This document shows, piece by piece, positions 37,057-47,273 of a DNA stretch of 57,855 nucleotides. The position numbers were made by a program, and so were the translations under genes. Below the pieces are notes generated by a model. The model saw only the letters and a list, made by a program, of their open reading frames with translations, did not search any database and was not told the origin of the DNA. The stretch spans positions 1 through 57,855 of the forward strand of contig JAJYMB010000060.1 in the NCBI GenBank assembly GCA_021787365.1, read 5' to 3'. Every line of letters begins with the position of its first letter. Position 1 is the stretch's first letter. Source of the stretch: Actinomycetes bacterium. GTDB lineage: Bacteria > Actinomycetota > Acidimicrobiia > Acidimicrobiales > Palsa-688.

Positions 37057-37560
37057 TCAGCGGTTGGCCAGGTTGGCGCGGATCCTCTCCAGGGCGCCGA
37101 GCACCGCGGCACGCTCGGCACGCGTGAAACCCGTCAACGCCCGCTCGTCGAGCTCGGCCATCTCGCGCAGGACGTCTCCTCGCAGCTCTCTTCCCTTGTC
37201 TGTGAGCACCAGCCGCACGAGGCGCCGGTCGTGCTGGTGAGGTTCGCGCCGTAACAGGCCGGCAGCCTCCATCCGTGTCGCTGCCCTGGTCACGGTGGGG
37301 GTGGCTATGCCTAGGCGGCGTGCCACTTCGCCGGGCGCCAAGCCGTCCTCGTCCCAGAGGCAGGACAGGACGTACTGCTGGCCCTCGTGGATGCCATGGC
37401 GAGAGAACGCCGCAGTGGACGCCGATGCCAGGGCGCGCTTGGCCTCCCAGAACGCCGCCTGGAACGCGTTGTCGCCCAGCTTGACCACGGCACCACAGCG
37501 TAGGCGCCAGGCACGTGCGGGCGTGTGCCGTCGTTCACGACCATCACTCACGGCGGACAT
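37057..37560 (-). CDS. MarR-family transcriptional regulator
   Basis: 167 residues with a winged-helix MarR core: QQYVLSCLWDEDGLAPGEVARRLGIATPTVTRAATRMEAAG, then the wing LLRREPHQHDRRLVRLVLT, and a C-terminal dimer helix (MAELDERALTGFTRAE). It is divergent from a DNA methyltransferase gene with only 37 bases between starts; the palindrome TACACGCGTGTA (37572-37583) lies in that gap and is the probable operator. ATG 37560 follows TAAGCA by 7 bases; GTG 24 codons in is an alternative start. Confidence 0.88.
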   Translation of the reverse strand: MSAVSDGRERRHTPARAWRLRCGAVVKLGDNAFQAAFWEAKRALASASTAAFSRHGIHEGQQYVLSCLWDEDGLAPGEVARRLGIATPTVTRAATRMEAAGLLRREPHQHDRRLVRLVLTDKGRELRGDVLREMAELDERALTGFTRAERAAVLGALERIRANLANR

Positions 37561-37571
37561 GCTGGACTGCT

Positions 37572-37583
37572 TACACGCGTGTA
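37572..37583. promoter_or_regulatory. Palindromic operator TACACGCGTGTA
   Basis: A perfect 12-bp palindrome in the 37-base gap between the divergent MarR and methyltransferase starts. It overlaps the spacer/-35 region of the methyltransferase promoter (TAGCAT at 37586-37591) and the upstream region of marR, so one bound dimer could repress both. Confidence 0.6.
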
Positions 37584-37597
37584 GTTAGCATGGTGCC

Positions 37598-38659
37598 GTG
37601 ACCGGCGTCGAGGCGCTGGATGTGTTCTGTGGGGCTGGTGGGCTCTCGCTCGGGCTGGAGGCTGCTGGCGTCACCGTGGTCGCCGGGGTCGAGCTGGACG
37701 CGGACGCGGCTGCCACCTGGGCCGGCGCCCATCCCGGGGCCGAGCTGGTCCACGGTGACGCCAACCGCGTCCAGTGGCGTCGCTTCGACGGCGTCCACCT
37801 GGTCGTCGGCGGCCCACCCTGCCAGCCTTGGAGCATCGGTGGGCTTCGTCGTGGCCAGAGCGACGAGCGCGACGGGTGGCCTGCCTTCGTCTCGGCGCTC
37901 GCCTGTCTGCGGCCCCGCGCTTTTTTGGCCGAAAATGTCGCCGGCTTGACCGAGGGGGTCATGCGGTCGCGCTGGGGCGAATTGCTACATGAACTGGCCG
38001 GGCTCGGCTACGTACTGAGCGCGAAGGTGGTCAACGCCGCCGATTACGGCCTGCCCCAAAAGCGACGCCGGTGCATCGTGGTGGGAGTGCGCGACGGGGA
38101 GCCGTACTCGTTCCCGGTGCGCACTCACGGCCCGGGACGGAAGAAACCTTGGAAACGAGCGGGAAGCGTGGTGAAGGCCGAGCCTTTGGGCGAGCCCAAC
38201 ACCTCCCTTGTCACCTACGCGGCCCGGCCAGATCTGCGGAAGGGCCCCTATGCCGGGCATGTCTTCAACGGCGGCGGGCGCCCTATCGACCTCACCGCCC
38301 CCGCGCCCACGTTGCTCGCGTCCATGGGGGGCAACAAGACACCATGGCTCGACACACAAGGCGTCGTGCCTGCCTACCATGCCCACCTGCTCGCAGGAGG
38401 CAAGCCTCGGTCCGGCGTCGTGCCGGGCGCCAGGCGTGTTACTGCTGAGGAGGCGGCCCTCCTCCAGAGCTTCCCTCGCTGGATGTGCTTCGCCGGGCGG
38501 CGCTCGAGCCGCTACCGCCAGGTGGGCAACGCCGTCCCCCCGCTGTTGGCCGAAGTGCTCGGGCGGGCCATCCTCCTCCGGCTGGGCGGCGGCGATAATT
38601 CCGGAGGGACGCTCGAAAACCCACGTGCTCCACTCGGCGCGCGCCAGCTGTACCATTAA
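37598..38659 (+). CDS. DNA (cytosine-5-)-methyltransferase
   Basis: 353 residues with the C5-methyltransferase motifs in order: I DVFCGAGGLSLGLEAAG, IV GGPPCQPWS (catalytic Cys), VI ENVAG, VIII QKRRRC, IX RVTAEEAALLQSFP and X YRQVGNAVPP. The target-recognition region lies between VIII and IX. No restriction endonuclease or Vsr nuclease is adjacent, so it looks like an orphan enzyme. GTG 37598 lies 6 bases after TAGCAT. It sits between two MarR genes; the specificity cannot be read from sequence. Confidence 0.93.
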   Translation: MTGVEALDVFCGAGGLSLGLEAAGVTVVAGVELDADAAATWAGAHPGAELVHGDANRVQWRRFDGVHLVVGGPPCQPWSIGGLRRGQSDERDGWPAFVSALACLRPRAFLAENVAGLTEGVMRSRWGELLHELAGLGYVLSAKVVNAADYGLPQKRRRCIVVGVRDGEPYSFPVRTHGPGRKKPWKRAGSVVKAEPLGEPNTSLVTYAARPDLRKGPYAGHVFNGGGRPIDLTAPAPTLLASMGGNKTPWLDTQGVVPAYHAHLLAGGKPRSGVVPGARRVTAEEAALLQSFPRWMCFAGRRSSRYRQVGNAVPPLLAEVLGRAILLRLGGGDNSGGTLENPRAPLGARQLYH

Positions 38660-38664
38660 CTTTG

Positions 38665-39117
38665 GTGAAGGAAAAGGAGCCGCCGGCCCGCCAGGCTTGG
38701 AAGGCCATGCACGCGCTGGTCGTACACGACAACGACCAGCGAAAGCGCGAGCTGACGGGGGAGCTCGGTATGCCGTTCGGGCACGTGAAAGCGCTCTTCC
38801 GGGCCGCCGGCCACGAGGGTGCCACCATGAACGACTTGGCGCTCTCGATGGGCTGCGAGGCCTCCTACGTGACGAGCGTCGTGGACAGCCTCGAGCAGCA
38901 CGGTTTGGTCGAGCGCCAGGCTCACCCGAGGGACCGGCGGGTGAAGGTTGTCGTCCCTACCTCCGAGGGACTGGCGGTGGCCAAGCACGCCGAGGACCTG
39001 TTCTGGGAGCCGCCGGCGGCGTTCAGGACCCTGACCGCGGAGGAGCAGCGCCAGCTCCGGGACCTGCTGGCCAAGATGACGGGCACGGGTGCCGGTGGCG
39101 ACGAAGCGCCTGCGTGA
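38665..39117 (+). CDS. MarR-family regulator of the adjacent efflux pump
   Basis: About 150 residues, winged-helix MarR core (GHVKALFRAAGHEGATMNDLALSMGCEASYVTSVVDSLEQHG), wing RQAHPRDRRVKVVVPT. GTG 38665 lies 8 bases after TACCAT (38651-38656); a TTG one codon upstream is possible. The gene is 70 bases before a DHA2 efflux gene, and a palindrome (39150-39163) overlaps that gene's promoter, so it most likely represses the pump. An imperfect palindrome around its own promoter (ACCATTAACTTTGGT) hints at autoregulation. Confidence 0.88.
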   Translation: MKEKEPPARQAWKAMHALVVHDNDQRKRELTGELGMPFGHVKALFRAAGHEGATMNDLALSMGCEASYVTSVVDSLEQHGLVERQAHPRDRRVKVVVPTSEGLAVAKHAEDLFWEPPAAFRTLTAEEQRQLRDLLAKMTGTGAGGDEAPA

Positions 39118-39149
39118 ACCGGGTTACTGAAGTTCTCCAAAAATTTTTG

Positions 39150-39163
39150 TTCACTTAAGTGAA
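39150..39163. promoter_or_regulatory. Palindromic operator TTCACTTAAGTGAA
   Basis: A perfect 14-bp palindrome overlapping the -35 region of the efflux gene; the -10 TAGTGT follows at 39174-39179 and ATG 39188 is 8 bases later. This is the expected site of the upstream MarR protein. Confidence 0.7.
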
Positions 39164-39187
39164 GTAGCTCGGCTAGTGTCGGGCGTT

Positions 39188-40708
39188 ATGAGCCGCAATC
39201 GATACCTACCCGACTGGGCCGTGCTCTTGGTCAGTTGCGCCGCCCAGTTCATGGTCGTGCTGGACTTCTCGATCGTCAACGTCGCGCTGCCCTCCATGCG
39301 CCACAGCCTCGAGCTGTCGCCTGCCGGCCTTCAGTGGGTCGTCAATGCGTACGCGCTCAGTTTCGCCGGCTTCTTGCTGTGGGGGGGCCGGGCGGCCGAC
39401 TTGCTCGGGAGGAAGCCCGTCTTCATGTCCGGCCTCGGCCTGTTCACCCTCGCCAGCCTGGCCGGGGGACTGTCCCAGAGCGGCGCCGAACTCGTGGCTG
39501 CCCGGGCCGTGCAGGGCCTTGGCGGGGCCGTCCTGGCCCCGGCCACGCTCAGCCTCCTCACCACGACTTACACCGACGCCCACGCTCGCGCCAGGGCCCT
39601 CGGTGCGTGGTCGGCCACCGCCGCGAGCGGCGCGGCCGCCGGGGCGCTGCTCGGAGGAGTGCTCACCGAACTGGTCGGCTGGCGTTCGGTGCTGTTCGTC
39701 AACGTGCCGATCGGGGCCGCCCTGCTGGTGGTCGCCAGCCGGGCCCTTCGTCCCGCCGCCAGCCGGGCCGTGGCCAGCATCCGGGACCTCGACCTGGCCG
39801 GGACCCTGACGGGGACCGCCGGGCTCACCGTGCTCGTGTACGGCATCGTGAGCACCGACAGCCACCCGTGGGGTTCGGCTCGGACGGTCGTTGTCTTGCT
39901 GGTGGCGGCGCTGCTCCTGGCCGCCTTCCTGGCGGTTGAGGCGCGGCTCGCGTCCAGGCCTCTGATGCCGCTGCGGGTGTTTGCCAACCGCTCGCTCAGC
40001 GCAGCCAACGGCATGGCGTTCATGGTCGGCACCGTGCTGTTCGGGGCGTCCTTCTTCCAGTCTCTCTACCTCCAGGAGGTGGATGGTTACAGCGCCCTGC
40101 GAGCGGGCATGTCCTTCCTCCCCCAGGCGCTCGTCACGCTGGTGACCTCGCTCAGCATGGCCCGGCTGGTCCGCCGGACCGGGCCGCGGCCGATCCTGCG
40201 CTTCGCGCCTCTTCTTGCCGCCGGCGGGCTGGCTTGGCTCGCCCAGCTGCGCCCAGGGGCAACCTACTTCGAGGACATACTGGGCCCGTTCGTCTTGATA
40301 GGCGTGGGTATTGGTGCTTGCTTCGTGCCGATGACGCTCGCTGCCACCTCCGGCGTCGAGCACCGCGAGCAGGGACTTGCCTCCGGGATCGTCAACACTT
40401 CACGGTTCGTGGGAGGCGCGCTCGGCTTGGCGGCCATGTCCACCTTGGCTACCTCGCGCACGGCCCAACTGCTCGCCGGCCGCGGCGCGGCCTCGCAGGC
40501 GCTGCGAGAGCGGGCGCTCACCTCTGGCTACGACCGGGCGTTCCTGGTCGCCGCCGCGCTGTGCGTGGTGGCGGCCGCCGCCGGGAACCTCGTGCCCCGG
40601 GTTTTGGTCCCCGGCGGGCGGAGCCCCGTGCCGGACCTCAGTGCGAGGAGCGAGCGTGCCGGCGTGGCCGCCCATGCGGCGGGGGAGCCCGTAGCCGCCG
40701 AGATGTAA
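39188..40708 (+). CDS. DHA2-family (EmrB/QacA-type) MFS drug efflux transporter
   Basis: 506 residues with about 14 membrane helices. Motifs: VLDFSIVNVALPSM (motif D1), GGRAADLLGRKPVF (motif A), ARAVQGLGGAVLAPATLSLL (motif B) and GAAAGALLGGVLTELVGWRSVLFVNVPIG (motif C of drug:H+ antiporters). Start ATG 39188 rather than GTG 39176, because the former lies 8 bases from the -10. Controlled by the adjacent MarR protein. Substrates unknown. Confidence 0.93.
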   Translation: MSRNRYLPDWAVLLVSCAAQFMVVLDFSIVNVALPSMRHSLELSPAGLQWVVNAYALSFAGFLLWGGRAADLLGRKPVFMSGLGLFTLASLAGGLSQSGAELVAARAVQGLGGAVLAPATLSLLTTTYTDAHARARALGAWSATAASGAAAGALLGGVLTELVGWRSVLFVNVPIGAALLVVASRALRPAASRAVASIRDLDLAGTLTGTAGLTVLVYGIVSTDSHPWGSARTVVVLLVAALLLAAFLAVEARLASRPLMPLRVFANRSLSAANGMAFMVGTVLFGASFFQSLYLQEVDGYSALRAGMSFLPQALVTLVTSLSMARLVRRTGPRPILRFAPLLAAGGLAWLAQLRPGATYFEDILGPFVLIGVGIGACFVPMTLAATSGVEHREQGLASGIVNTSRFVGGALGLAAMSTLATSRTAQLLAGRGAASQALRERALTSGYDRAFLVAAALCVVAAAAGNLVPRVLVPGGRSPVPDLSARSERAGVAAHAAGEPVAAEM

Positions 40709-40749
40709 GCCGGCTCACGGCGTAACCGCGGCGCGCCCTCAGCCGGCTT
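40707..40749. terminator. Hairpin between efflux and ABC binding-protein genes
   Basis: AAGCCGGCT (40707-40715) and AGCCGGCTT (40741-40749) form an inverted repeat that overlaps both convergent stop codons. The loop is 25 bases and itself GC-rich. It could terminate transcription from both sides; there is no U-tract. Confidence 0.5.
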
Positions 40750-41803
40750 TGGTGGCAAAGGTCGTGTCCACATAGCGAGAGCTCGGGATGGGCGAACTAT
40801 AGGTGAGGTTGTGGTTGGCGAGGAAGACGCTTTGCATGTGGGACAAGGTCGCGACCGGCGGGGCGAGGTCGGGGCTGAACACGTTGGGCGGCTCCGCCTC
40901 GAGCAGTGAGAGCTTCTCGCCGGTGGCCTTGGCCACTATCTCGAGGTTGGCGTGCGAGTTGGCTGCCTTGCCCTGGAGGTGCTTGGCGGCCTCCGCGAGC
41001 GCGTCGAAAAATGGCTGCGCTTCTGGAGAACGAGCGAAGGGCCCTCCGTAGATCACGCCCGTGACCGCCACGTGCACGGGGGCGCCGGCGAGGAGCACCC
41101 CGGCACCCGAGGACAGCGCCGCCCCCAAGAACGGCGTCGACATGTACGCCGCCGCCACGGCGCCAGTCGAGAGAGCGCTTTGCATCTCCGGGAAGTTCAA
41201 GTTGACGAGCGTCACCTGGCTGAGCGTCACGTGGTAGGGCGCGAGCGCGAGCGCCGTCAGGTACGCCCCCGTCGAACCGGCACCGCCGTCGACGGCGATC
41301 TTCATCCCTTTCAGGTCGCCCGGGTTGGTGAGCTTGCGCGAGGCCTTCAGCTTCTTGGCCACGACGAGGCCGTTGGCCGCGGTGCCGGGCGCCTCTTCGG
41401 CCATGGAGCCGACCACCTTGAAGTCGAGGCCCTGGTGCACGGCGTTGAACAGGCCGGCCGAGAACCCCCCGAGCACCACCTGCACCTTGTTGGTGGCGGC
41501 CAGGACTGTCGCGCTCTGCCCCGAAGCGACCACTGTGAGCTTCACGTTTATGCCGCGCTGGGCAAAGTAGCCGTTGTGCATGGCGATGAAGATGGGCTCG
41601 AACAGCGGCAGCGGGACGTACGCCACTGTCACGGTCTTCGACCCGGCCTTGGCGTGGCTCTCGGCCAGCGCCGCCTGGGGGGCTGCCAAGGTCAGTGCGC
41701 CCGCGAGCGCAGCACCGGCCGTAGCCCTGCGGACTGCCTTCCCTCGGCCGCGGCCGCCTGCCGCGGTCCCGGTCCCGTGGGCAAGTCCCAAGACAGATTT
41801 CAT
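40739..41803 (-). CDS. NitT/TauT-type ABC transporter substrate-binding protein
   Basis: 354 residues. A long signal peptide (KAVRRATAGAALAGALTLAAPQAALAES) precedes an SsuA/TauA-like fold: VTVAYVPLPLFEPIFIAMHNGYFAQRGINVKL, VQVVLGGFSAGLFNAVHQGLDFKVVG and LKGMKIAVDGGAGSTGAYL. The family binds nitrate, taurine, sulfonates or pyrimidine precursors; the ligand is unknown. ATG 41803 has AAGGAG 6 bases upstream. A TATGCT box in the 118-base gap after the permease suggests separate extra transcription. Confidence 0.88.
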   Translation of the reverse strand: MKSVLGLAHGTGTAAGGRGRGKAVRRATAGAALAGALTLAAPQAALAESHAKAGSKTVTVAYVPLPLFEPIFIAMHNGYFAQRGINVKLTVVASGQSATVLAATNKVQVVLGGFSAGLFNAVHQGLDFKVVGSMAEEAPGTAANGLVVAKKLKASRKLTNPGDLKGMKIAVDGGAGSTGAYLTALALAPYHVTLSQVTLVNLNFPEMQSALSTGAVAAAYMSTPFLGAALSSGAGVLLAGAPVHVAVTGVIYGGPFARSPEAQPFFDALAEAAKHLQGKAANSHANLEIVAKATGEKLSLLEAEPPNVFSPDLAPPVATLSHMQSVFLANHNLTYSSPIPSSRYVDTTFATKAG

Positions 41804-41921
41804 CGCACACTCCTTGTTGTTCGGCTGGCGGTGTACGCAGTCCCCTTGGTGGAAAACCACGTCCCCCCCTCCGGTTGGCTATTTGCGGAGATGAGCATAG
41901 CTGACCCCCCCAGGGGGCCTG

Positions 41922-42767
41922 TCAGCGGCTCCTGCGGTGCACCCAGGGGACGGCGACGCGCTCCAAGGCGGCGATCACGGCCGTGAGAGCGACGCCGAGG
42001 AGGGCGATCGTCGCCATGCCGACGTACATCTGGTCCGGTTCGAACAGCTGCCACGAGTTCCAGACCAAAAACCCGAGCCCATTGTTGGAGGCTACGAACT
42101 CGGTGGCGGTGATGACGACGAGGCCGAGCGCGATCGACACCCGCAAACCTGTGAAGATGGCGGGCAAGGAGCCGGGTAGCAGCACGTAGCGGAACATCTT
42201 GGCGCCCGAGGCACCGTACGCCCGCCCAGCCTCGACCAGGCGCGGGTCGAAGTGCCTTACGGCGGACAGGGCGTTGATCTCGAGGACGAAGAAGGTCACG
42301 GCGACAACGGTTAGGACCTTGGCCGTCTCGCCGACGCCGAATATGACGAGAAGGAGCGGCAACAAGGCGATCTGGGGTATCGCGTACAGCGCGGTGAACA
42401 GTGGGGACAGCGCGGCACGAAGCGGACGGGCAATCCCGAGCAGGAGACCTACGGCGGTGCCCCCGGCCGCCCCGATGACGAAGCCAACCACGAGGCGCGC
42501 CAAGGTGGCGGCGAGGTCGCTCGGCAGGGTCCCCGAGGAGATGAGCTGGCCGGCGGCCCGCGCGATCTCGACCGGGGGAGTGAAGATACGCGGGTCCACC
42601 CAGTGCAGGTCAGCCGCCGCCTGCCAGAGCGCGAGCAGGGAGACCGGTGTTGCGACCGCCAGGGAGAGGTCGAGGCGGTGCCTACGGCGCTCCGCCGCGC
42701 GGAGCACCGCGACCGCGGCATCGACGGCGTCGACGGCGTCGCCTGCTTCGGCGGCTACCCCGGTCAC
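41922..42767 (-). CDS. NitT/TauT-type ABC transporter permease
   Basis: 281 residues with about six membrane helices and the EAA-type cytoplasmic loop EAGRAYGASGAKMFRYVLLPGS, which contacts the ATPase. Other segments: PSDLAATLARLVVGFVIGAAGGTAVGLLLG and LPLLLVIFGVGETAKV. GTG 42767 overlaps the ATPase stop (GTGA). The open frame continues to 43415 but that part is inside the ATPase gene. The N-terminus has a DAVDAVDAAVAVL repeat. Confidence 0.9.
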   Translation of the reverse strand: MTGVAAEAGDAVDAVDAAVAVLRAAERRRHRLDLSLAVATPVSLLALWQAAADLHWVDPRIFTPPVEIARAAGQLISSGTLPSDLAATLARLVVGFVIGAAGGTAVGLLLGIARPLRAALSPLFTALYAIPQIALLPLLLVIFGVGETAKVLTVVAVTFFVLEINALSAVRHFDPRLVEAGRAYGASGAKMFRYVLLPGSLPAIFTGLRVSIALGLVVITATEFVASNNGLGFLVWNSWQLFEPDQMYVGMATIALLGVALTAVIAALERVAVPWVHRRSR

Positions 42768-43597
42768 GAGTGCTCGAGCGACTTTTCCACCTCGTCGCGT
42801 AGTGCGGCCCACAAGTCGGCCTTCATGCGTGAAAAGGCGACGCCCGTGGCAGAGCTCGCGTTGCGCGGGCGCGGGAGCCCGACGGGGAGGTCGAGCTTCA
42901 CCCTCCCCGGGCGCGCCGTCATCACCACGACCCGGTCGCCCAAGAGGAGCGCTTCGTCGAGAGAGTGTGTCACCAAGACAACGGTCTTCTTGGTCTCCTC
43001 CCACAATCGGACCAGGTCTTCTTGGAGCAGTAGGCGGGTCTGGGCGTCCAACGCAGCCATGGGCTCGTCCATGAGCAGCACCTCGGGGTCGGTGACAAAG
43101 GCGCGGGCGAGCGAGAGGCGCTGGCGCATGCCGCCCGAGAGCTGCTCGGGGTAGGAACGCTCGAAGCCGGCGAGGCCCATCCTGGCCAGCCACGCCCGGG
43201 CGCGGTCGTGGCGTTCCCGCTTGCCCATGCCGGCCATTCGCAGGCCGAACGCGACGTTGTCGACCACGCTCAACCAGGGGAAGAGCCCATAGTCCTGGAA
43301 CACGAAGGCGACCGCCGGCAGGCCCCCGCGCTCCTGGCGCGTCGTCGACCGCACCTCGCCCGTGCTGGGTTGCTCGAGGCCCCCCAGGATCCGCAGCAGG
43401 GTCGATTTGCCGCACCCCGACGGCCCGATCAACGACACGAAAGTGCCTCTTTGCACCTCGAGGCCCACGTCGCGCAAAGCGAGCGTCGCCTCGCCGGCCC
43501 GCCCGACGAAGACCTTGGAGACCCGCCTTGCCTCCAGGGCGGGGGCGACCGGCGAGACGGGCACGCGCTCGGGCCCCGACAGCAGGTCCACCTCCAC
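42764..43597 (-). CDS. NitT/TauT-type ABC transporter ATPase
   Basis: 277 residues: Walker A GPSGCGKST, Q-loop FVFQDYGLFPWLSV, signature LSGGMRQRLSLARA, Walker B VLLMDEPMAALD and switch His in VLVTHSLDEA. It powers import through the adjacent permease. GTG 43597 lies 7 bases after TATCCT (leaderless-like). It is divergent from amt with about 155 bases between them, so uptake of ammonium and of this ligand may share control. Confidence 0.94.
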   Translation of the reverse strand: MEVDLLSGPERVPVSPVAPALEARRVSKVFVGRAGEATLALRDVGLEVQRGTFVSLIGPSGCGKSTLLRILGGLEQPSTGEVRSTTRQERGGLPAVAFVFQDYGLFPWLSVVDNVAFGLRMAGMGKRERHDRARAWLARMGLAGFERSYPEQLSGGMRQRLSLARAFVTDPEVLLMDEPMAALDAQTRLLLQEDLVRLWEETKKTVVLVTHSLDEALLLGDRVVVMTARPGRVKLDLPVGLPRPRNASSATGVAFSRMKADLWAALRDEVEKSLEHS

Positions 43598-43752
43598 GTG
43601 CTAGAGGATAGTGCCGTCGTCGGGCCGGGGGCCGCCGCCAGGCCGGTTGGGGGTGAGCTGCTATCGTCCATGTCTGGTGGCGTGCGGCTGCGTGCGCCCG
43701 CCAGGTGGTGGCCGTCGTCGGGCAAGGAAAAGCAGGTCGGGAGGGTACGCAG

Positions 43753-45412
<1,660 letters not shown>

Positions 45413-45417
45413 AACGC

Positions 45418-46101
45418 TTAGGCGAGGCCGTGCTCTCGGGCGTACCCCACTGCCGCGGCGCGGTCGGCAGAGCCGGTCTTGGCAAAAATCCGGTTGATGT
45501 GGGTCTTTACCGTGGCCGAGGATAGGTAGAGCCTGCTGGCGATGTCCGGGTTGGTCATGCCGCGGGCGATCATGACGAGGATTTCCGCCTCCCTTCTCGT
45601 GAGCCCGTCGGGCAACTTGTCAGGCAGCGGCGTCGGCTGGTCCGCGACAGTCCCGCCCCGGGCCGCGGCGGCGACCAGCGCCGCCTGCACCGCGCGGTCG
45701 AGGACGGCCAGCCCGGTTACGGCGCTCCGGAGGGCGTGGGCTATCTCCCTGCGGTCGGCGTCTTTTGTCAGGTAGCTCCGAGCGCCGGCGGCGAGCGCGG
45801 CCAGCACGGAAGCGTCGTCTGCGTAAGTCGTGAGCACAACGATGGCGACGTCGGGGTGCTCGCGCGTGAGGCGCCGGCTCGCTTCGACGCCGTCCAGGAC
45901 CGGCATGTGGAGGTCCATCAGTACCGCGTCGGGCTCGAGGCGGGAGACGAGGTCGATCGCTTCCTGCCCGTTGGCGGCGGCACCGACGACCTCTATGTCT
46001 GGGAGGAGCCCGAGCATGAGCACGAGCCCCTCGCGGACGGTGGCCTGGTCGTCGGCCACCACGACCCGTAGCGGTGCCGGCTCGCCCCCTGGCCCGCTCA
46101 T
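45418..46101 (-). CDS. NarL/LuxR-family response regulator
   Basis: 227 residues: receiver domain with ADDQ, phospho-Asp in AVLMDLHMPVLDG and Lys in SYLTKDADRRE, then a LuxR-type helix-turn-helix (LTRREAEILVMIARGMTNPDIASRLYLSSATVKTHINRIFAKTG). ATG 46101 overlaps the stop of its sensor kinase (ATGA), of which only about 40 C-terminal residues remain, so this regulator has probably lost its own kinase. Ends 5 bases from the glnB stop (convergent). Confidence 0.9.
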   Translation of the reverse strand: MSGPGGEPAPLRVVVADDQATVREGLVLMLGLLPDIEVVGAAANGQEAIDLVSRLEPDAVLMDLHMPVLDGVEASRRLTREHPDVAIVVLTTYADDASVLAALAAGARSYLTKDADRREIAHALRSAVTGLAVLDRAVQAALVAAAARGGTVADQPTPLPDKLPDGLTRREAEILVMIARGMTNPDIASRLYLSSATVKTHINRIFAKTGSADRAAAVGYAREHGLA

Positions 46102-46225
46102 TGGGGCACCTGCGCGGTCACGACCCACTTGTCCCCTCCGTCGGGCCCAGCGAGCAACGAGCCGCCGATGAGGAGCAGGCGCTCGCGCATCCCAGCGAGG
46201 CCGTAGCCCGCGTTGGCCGTCTCGA
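46098..46225 (-). pseudogene. C-terminal remnant of a NarL-type sensor histidine kinase
   Basis: The frame ending at 46098 reads TANAGYGLAGMRERLLLIGG followed by GPDGGDKWVVTAQVPQ, the usual end of a HATPase domain in LytS/NarX-type kinases (GxGLxGMRER). Upstream of about 46220 the similarity stops and the DNA becomes part of a plus-strand permease gene. No H-box or N-box is present. About 40 of some 350-400 residues survive, still overlapping the regulator gene in the normal way. The right-hand boundary is approximate. Confidence 0.75.
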
Positions 46226-47024
46226 GAGGCTGAAGGGCGTATCGACCTCGGGCCTGGCGAAAACGGTGAGCCTGCACATGAAGGCGGGCAGCACCGGGGC
46301 GCTGGCGCATGACGAGCTCCTCGTTGACTCTTCGACGGCCAAGTCCGACCACCTCTTTGTAGGCAGCGCCGTGCCCGTGAAGTTCGCCCTTACAGGACCC
46401 TCTACCATCCGCATCGGCGGGATTTACAAGCCCAACGCCCTCGTTGGGAGCTACCTCGTGGGCCAGGACTTCTACCTCTCCCACTACCGCCGGCCGCTCC
46501 CAGGGGCCGTGTTGCTGTCGGCCAATGACACGGCGAAGGTGCAAAGCGAGGTGGAGCGCGTGCTCACCGCCTACCCGACCGTGCAGGTCCAGACCAGGTC
46601 CCAGTTCGAAAAGTCCCGGATTTCCAGCGTCAACCAGCTCCTTACCCTCGTCTACGCCCTGCTCGCGCTGGCGGTGCTCGTAGCGCTCATCGGGGTCGTC
46701 AACACGCTCATGCTGTCGGTGTTCGAGCGCACCCGGGAGATCGGCTTGTTGCGGGCCGTCGGCATGAAACGGCACCAGGTCCGTGCCATGGTCCGGTCCG
46801 AGTCGGTGATCTTGTCGGTCTTCGGCGCCCTCATAGGCATACTGATCGGCACCAGCATGGGTGTCGCCCTCGTCTCGGCCCTGAAGCTCACGGCCACCTC
46901 GGTGCCCGTGCCGAGCTTGGTCGTCTTCTTGGTACTGTCGGCATTGCTCGGCCTCGTGGCGGCCACGTGGCCGGCCCGGCGGGCAGCTAGGTTGGACGTG
47001 CTGGCAGCGATCGCGACCGAATGA
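46226..47024 (+). pseudogene. C-terminal third of an FtsX/MacB-type ABC permease
   Basis: About 265 residues read from RLERLKGVSTSG at the left to DVLAAIATE at the stop. The last extracytoplasmic part (VPVKFALTGPSTIRIGGIY) and three C-terminal membrane helices are present, with the FtsX signature VFERTREIGLLRAVGMKRHQV and WPARRAARLDVLAAIA. Full-length relatives of the two-half type have about 800 residues, so the first two thirds and the start are missing. The left edge abuts a kinase fragment on the other strand. An in-frame GTG upstream exists only inside that fragment. No ATPase gene is adjacent. Confidence 0.75.
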
Positions 47025-47273
47025 GGCGCCGGAGCAGGGCGTAGTGGGCTGTGCCCGGGGGCTCTGCGCCGGAGAGGAGCTGGACGACGCGTTCGAAGAG
47101 GGGGCGGGCGGCGGTAACCCACCATCCGACCTCCTGGTACTCAGCTTGCTGCCACGGAGCGTGGTCGCACCCGGGTGCCTGACCTGCTCGACCGGCGCCG
47201 GCGGTGACGAGCCTGAGCGTATCGCTCAGTGGGCGGCCGATCTCGGCTACGATTTCCGGGTGGTAGGTATGTG
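47025..47273. other. Gene-free or decayed stretch between permease remnant and methyltransferase
   Basis: No convincing gene. A plus frame (47044-47274) ends DEPERIAQWAADLGYDFRVVG, and a minus frame without a start codon reads YHPEIVAEIGRPLSDTLRLV and further through PWQQAEYQEVGWWVTAARPL to a stop near the permease end. Both are open for most of the stretch, but neither shows a family or a proper start. The minus frame could be a decayed gene. Confidence 0.4.

Noticed and set aside
39206..40363. 385-codon minus frame opposite the efflux transporter
   Set aside because: Antisense shadow; hydrophilic, no domain, while the plus frame has all MFS motifs.
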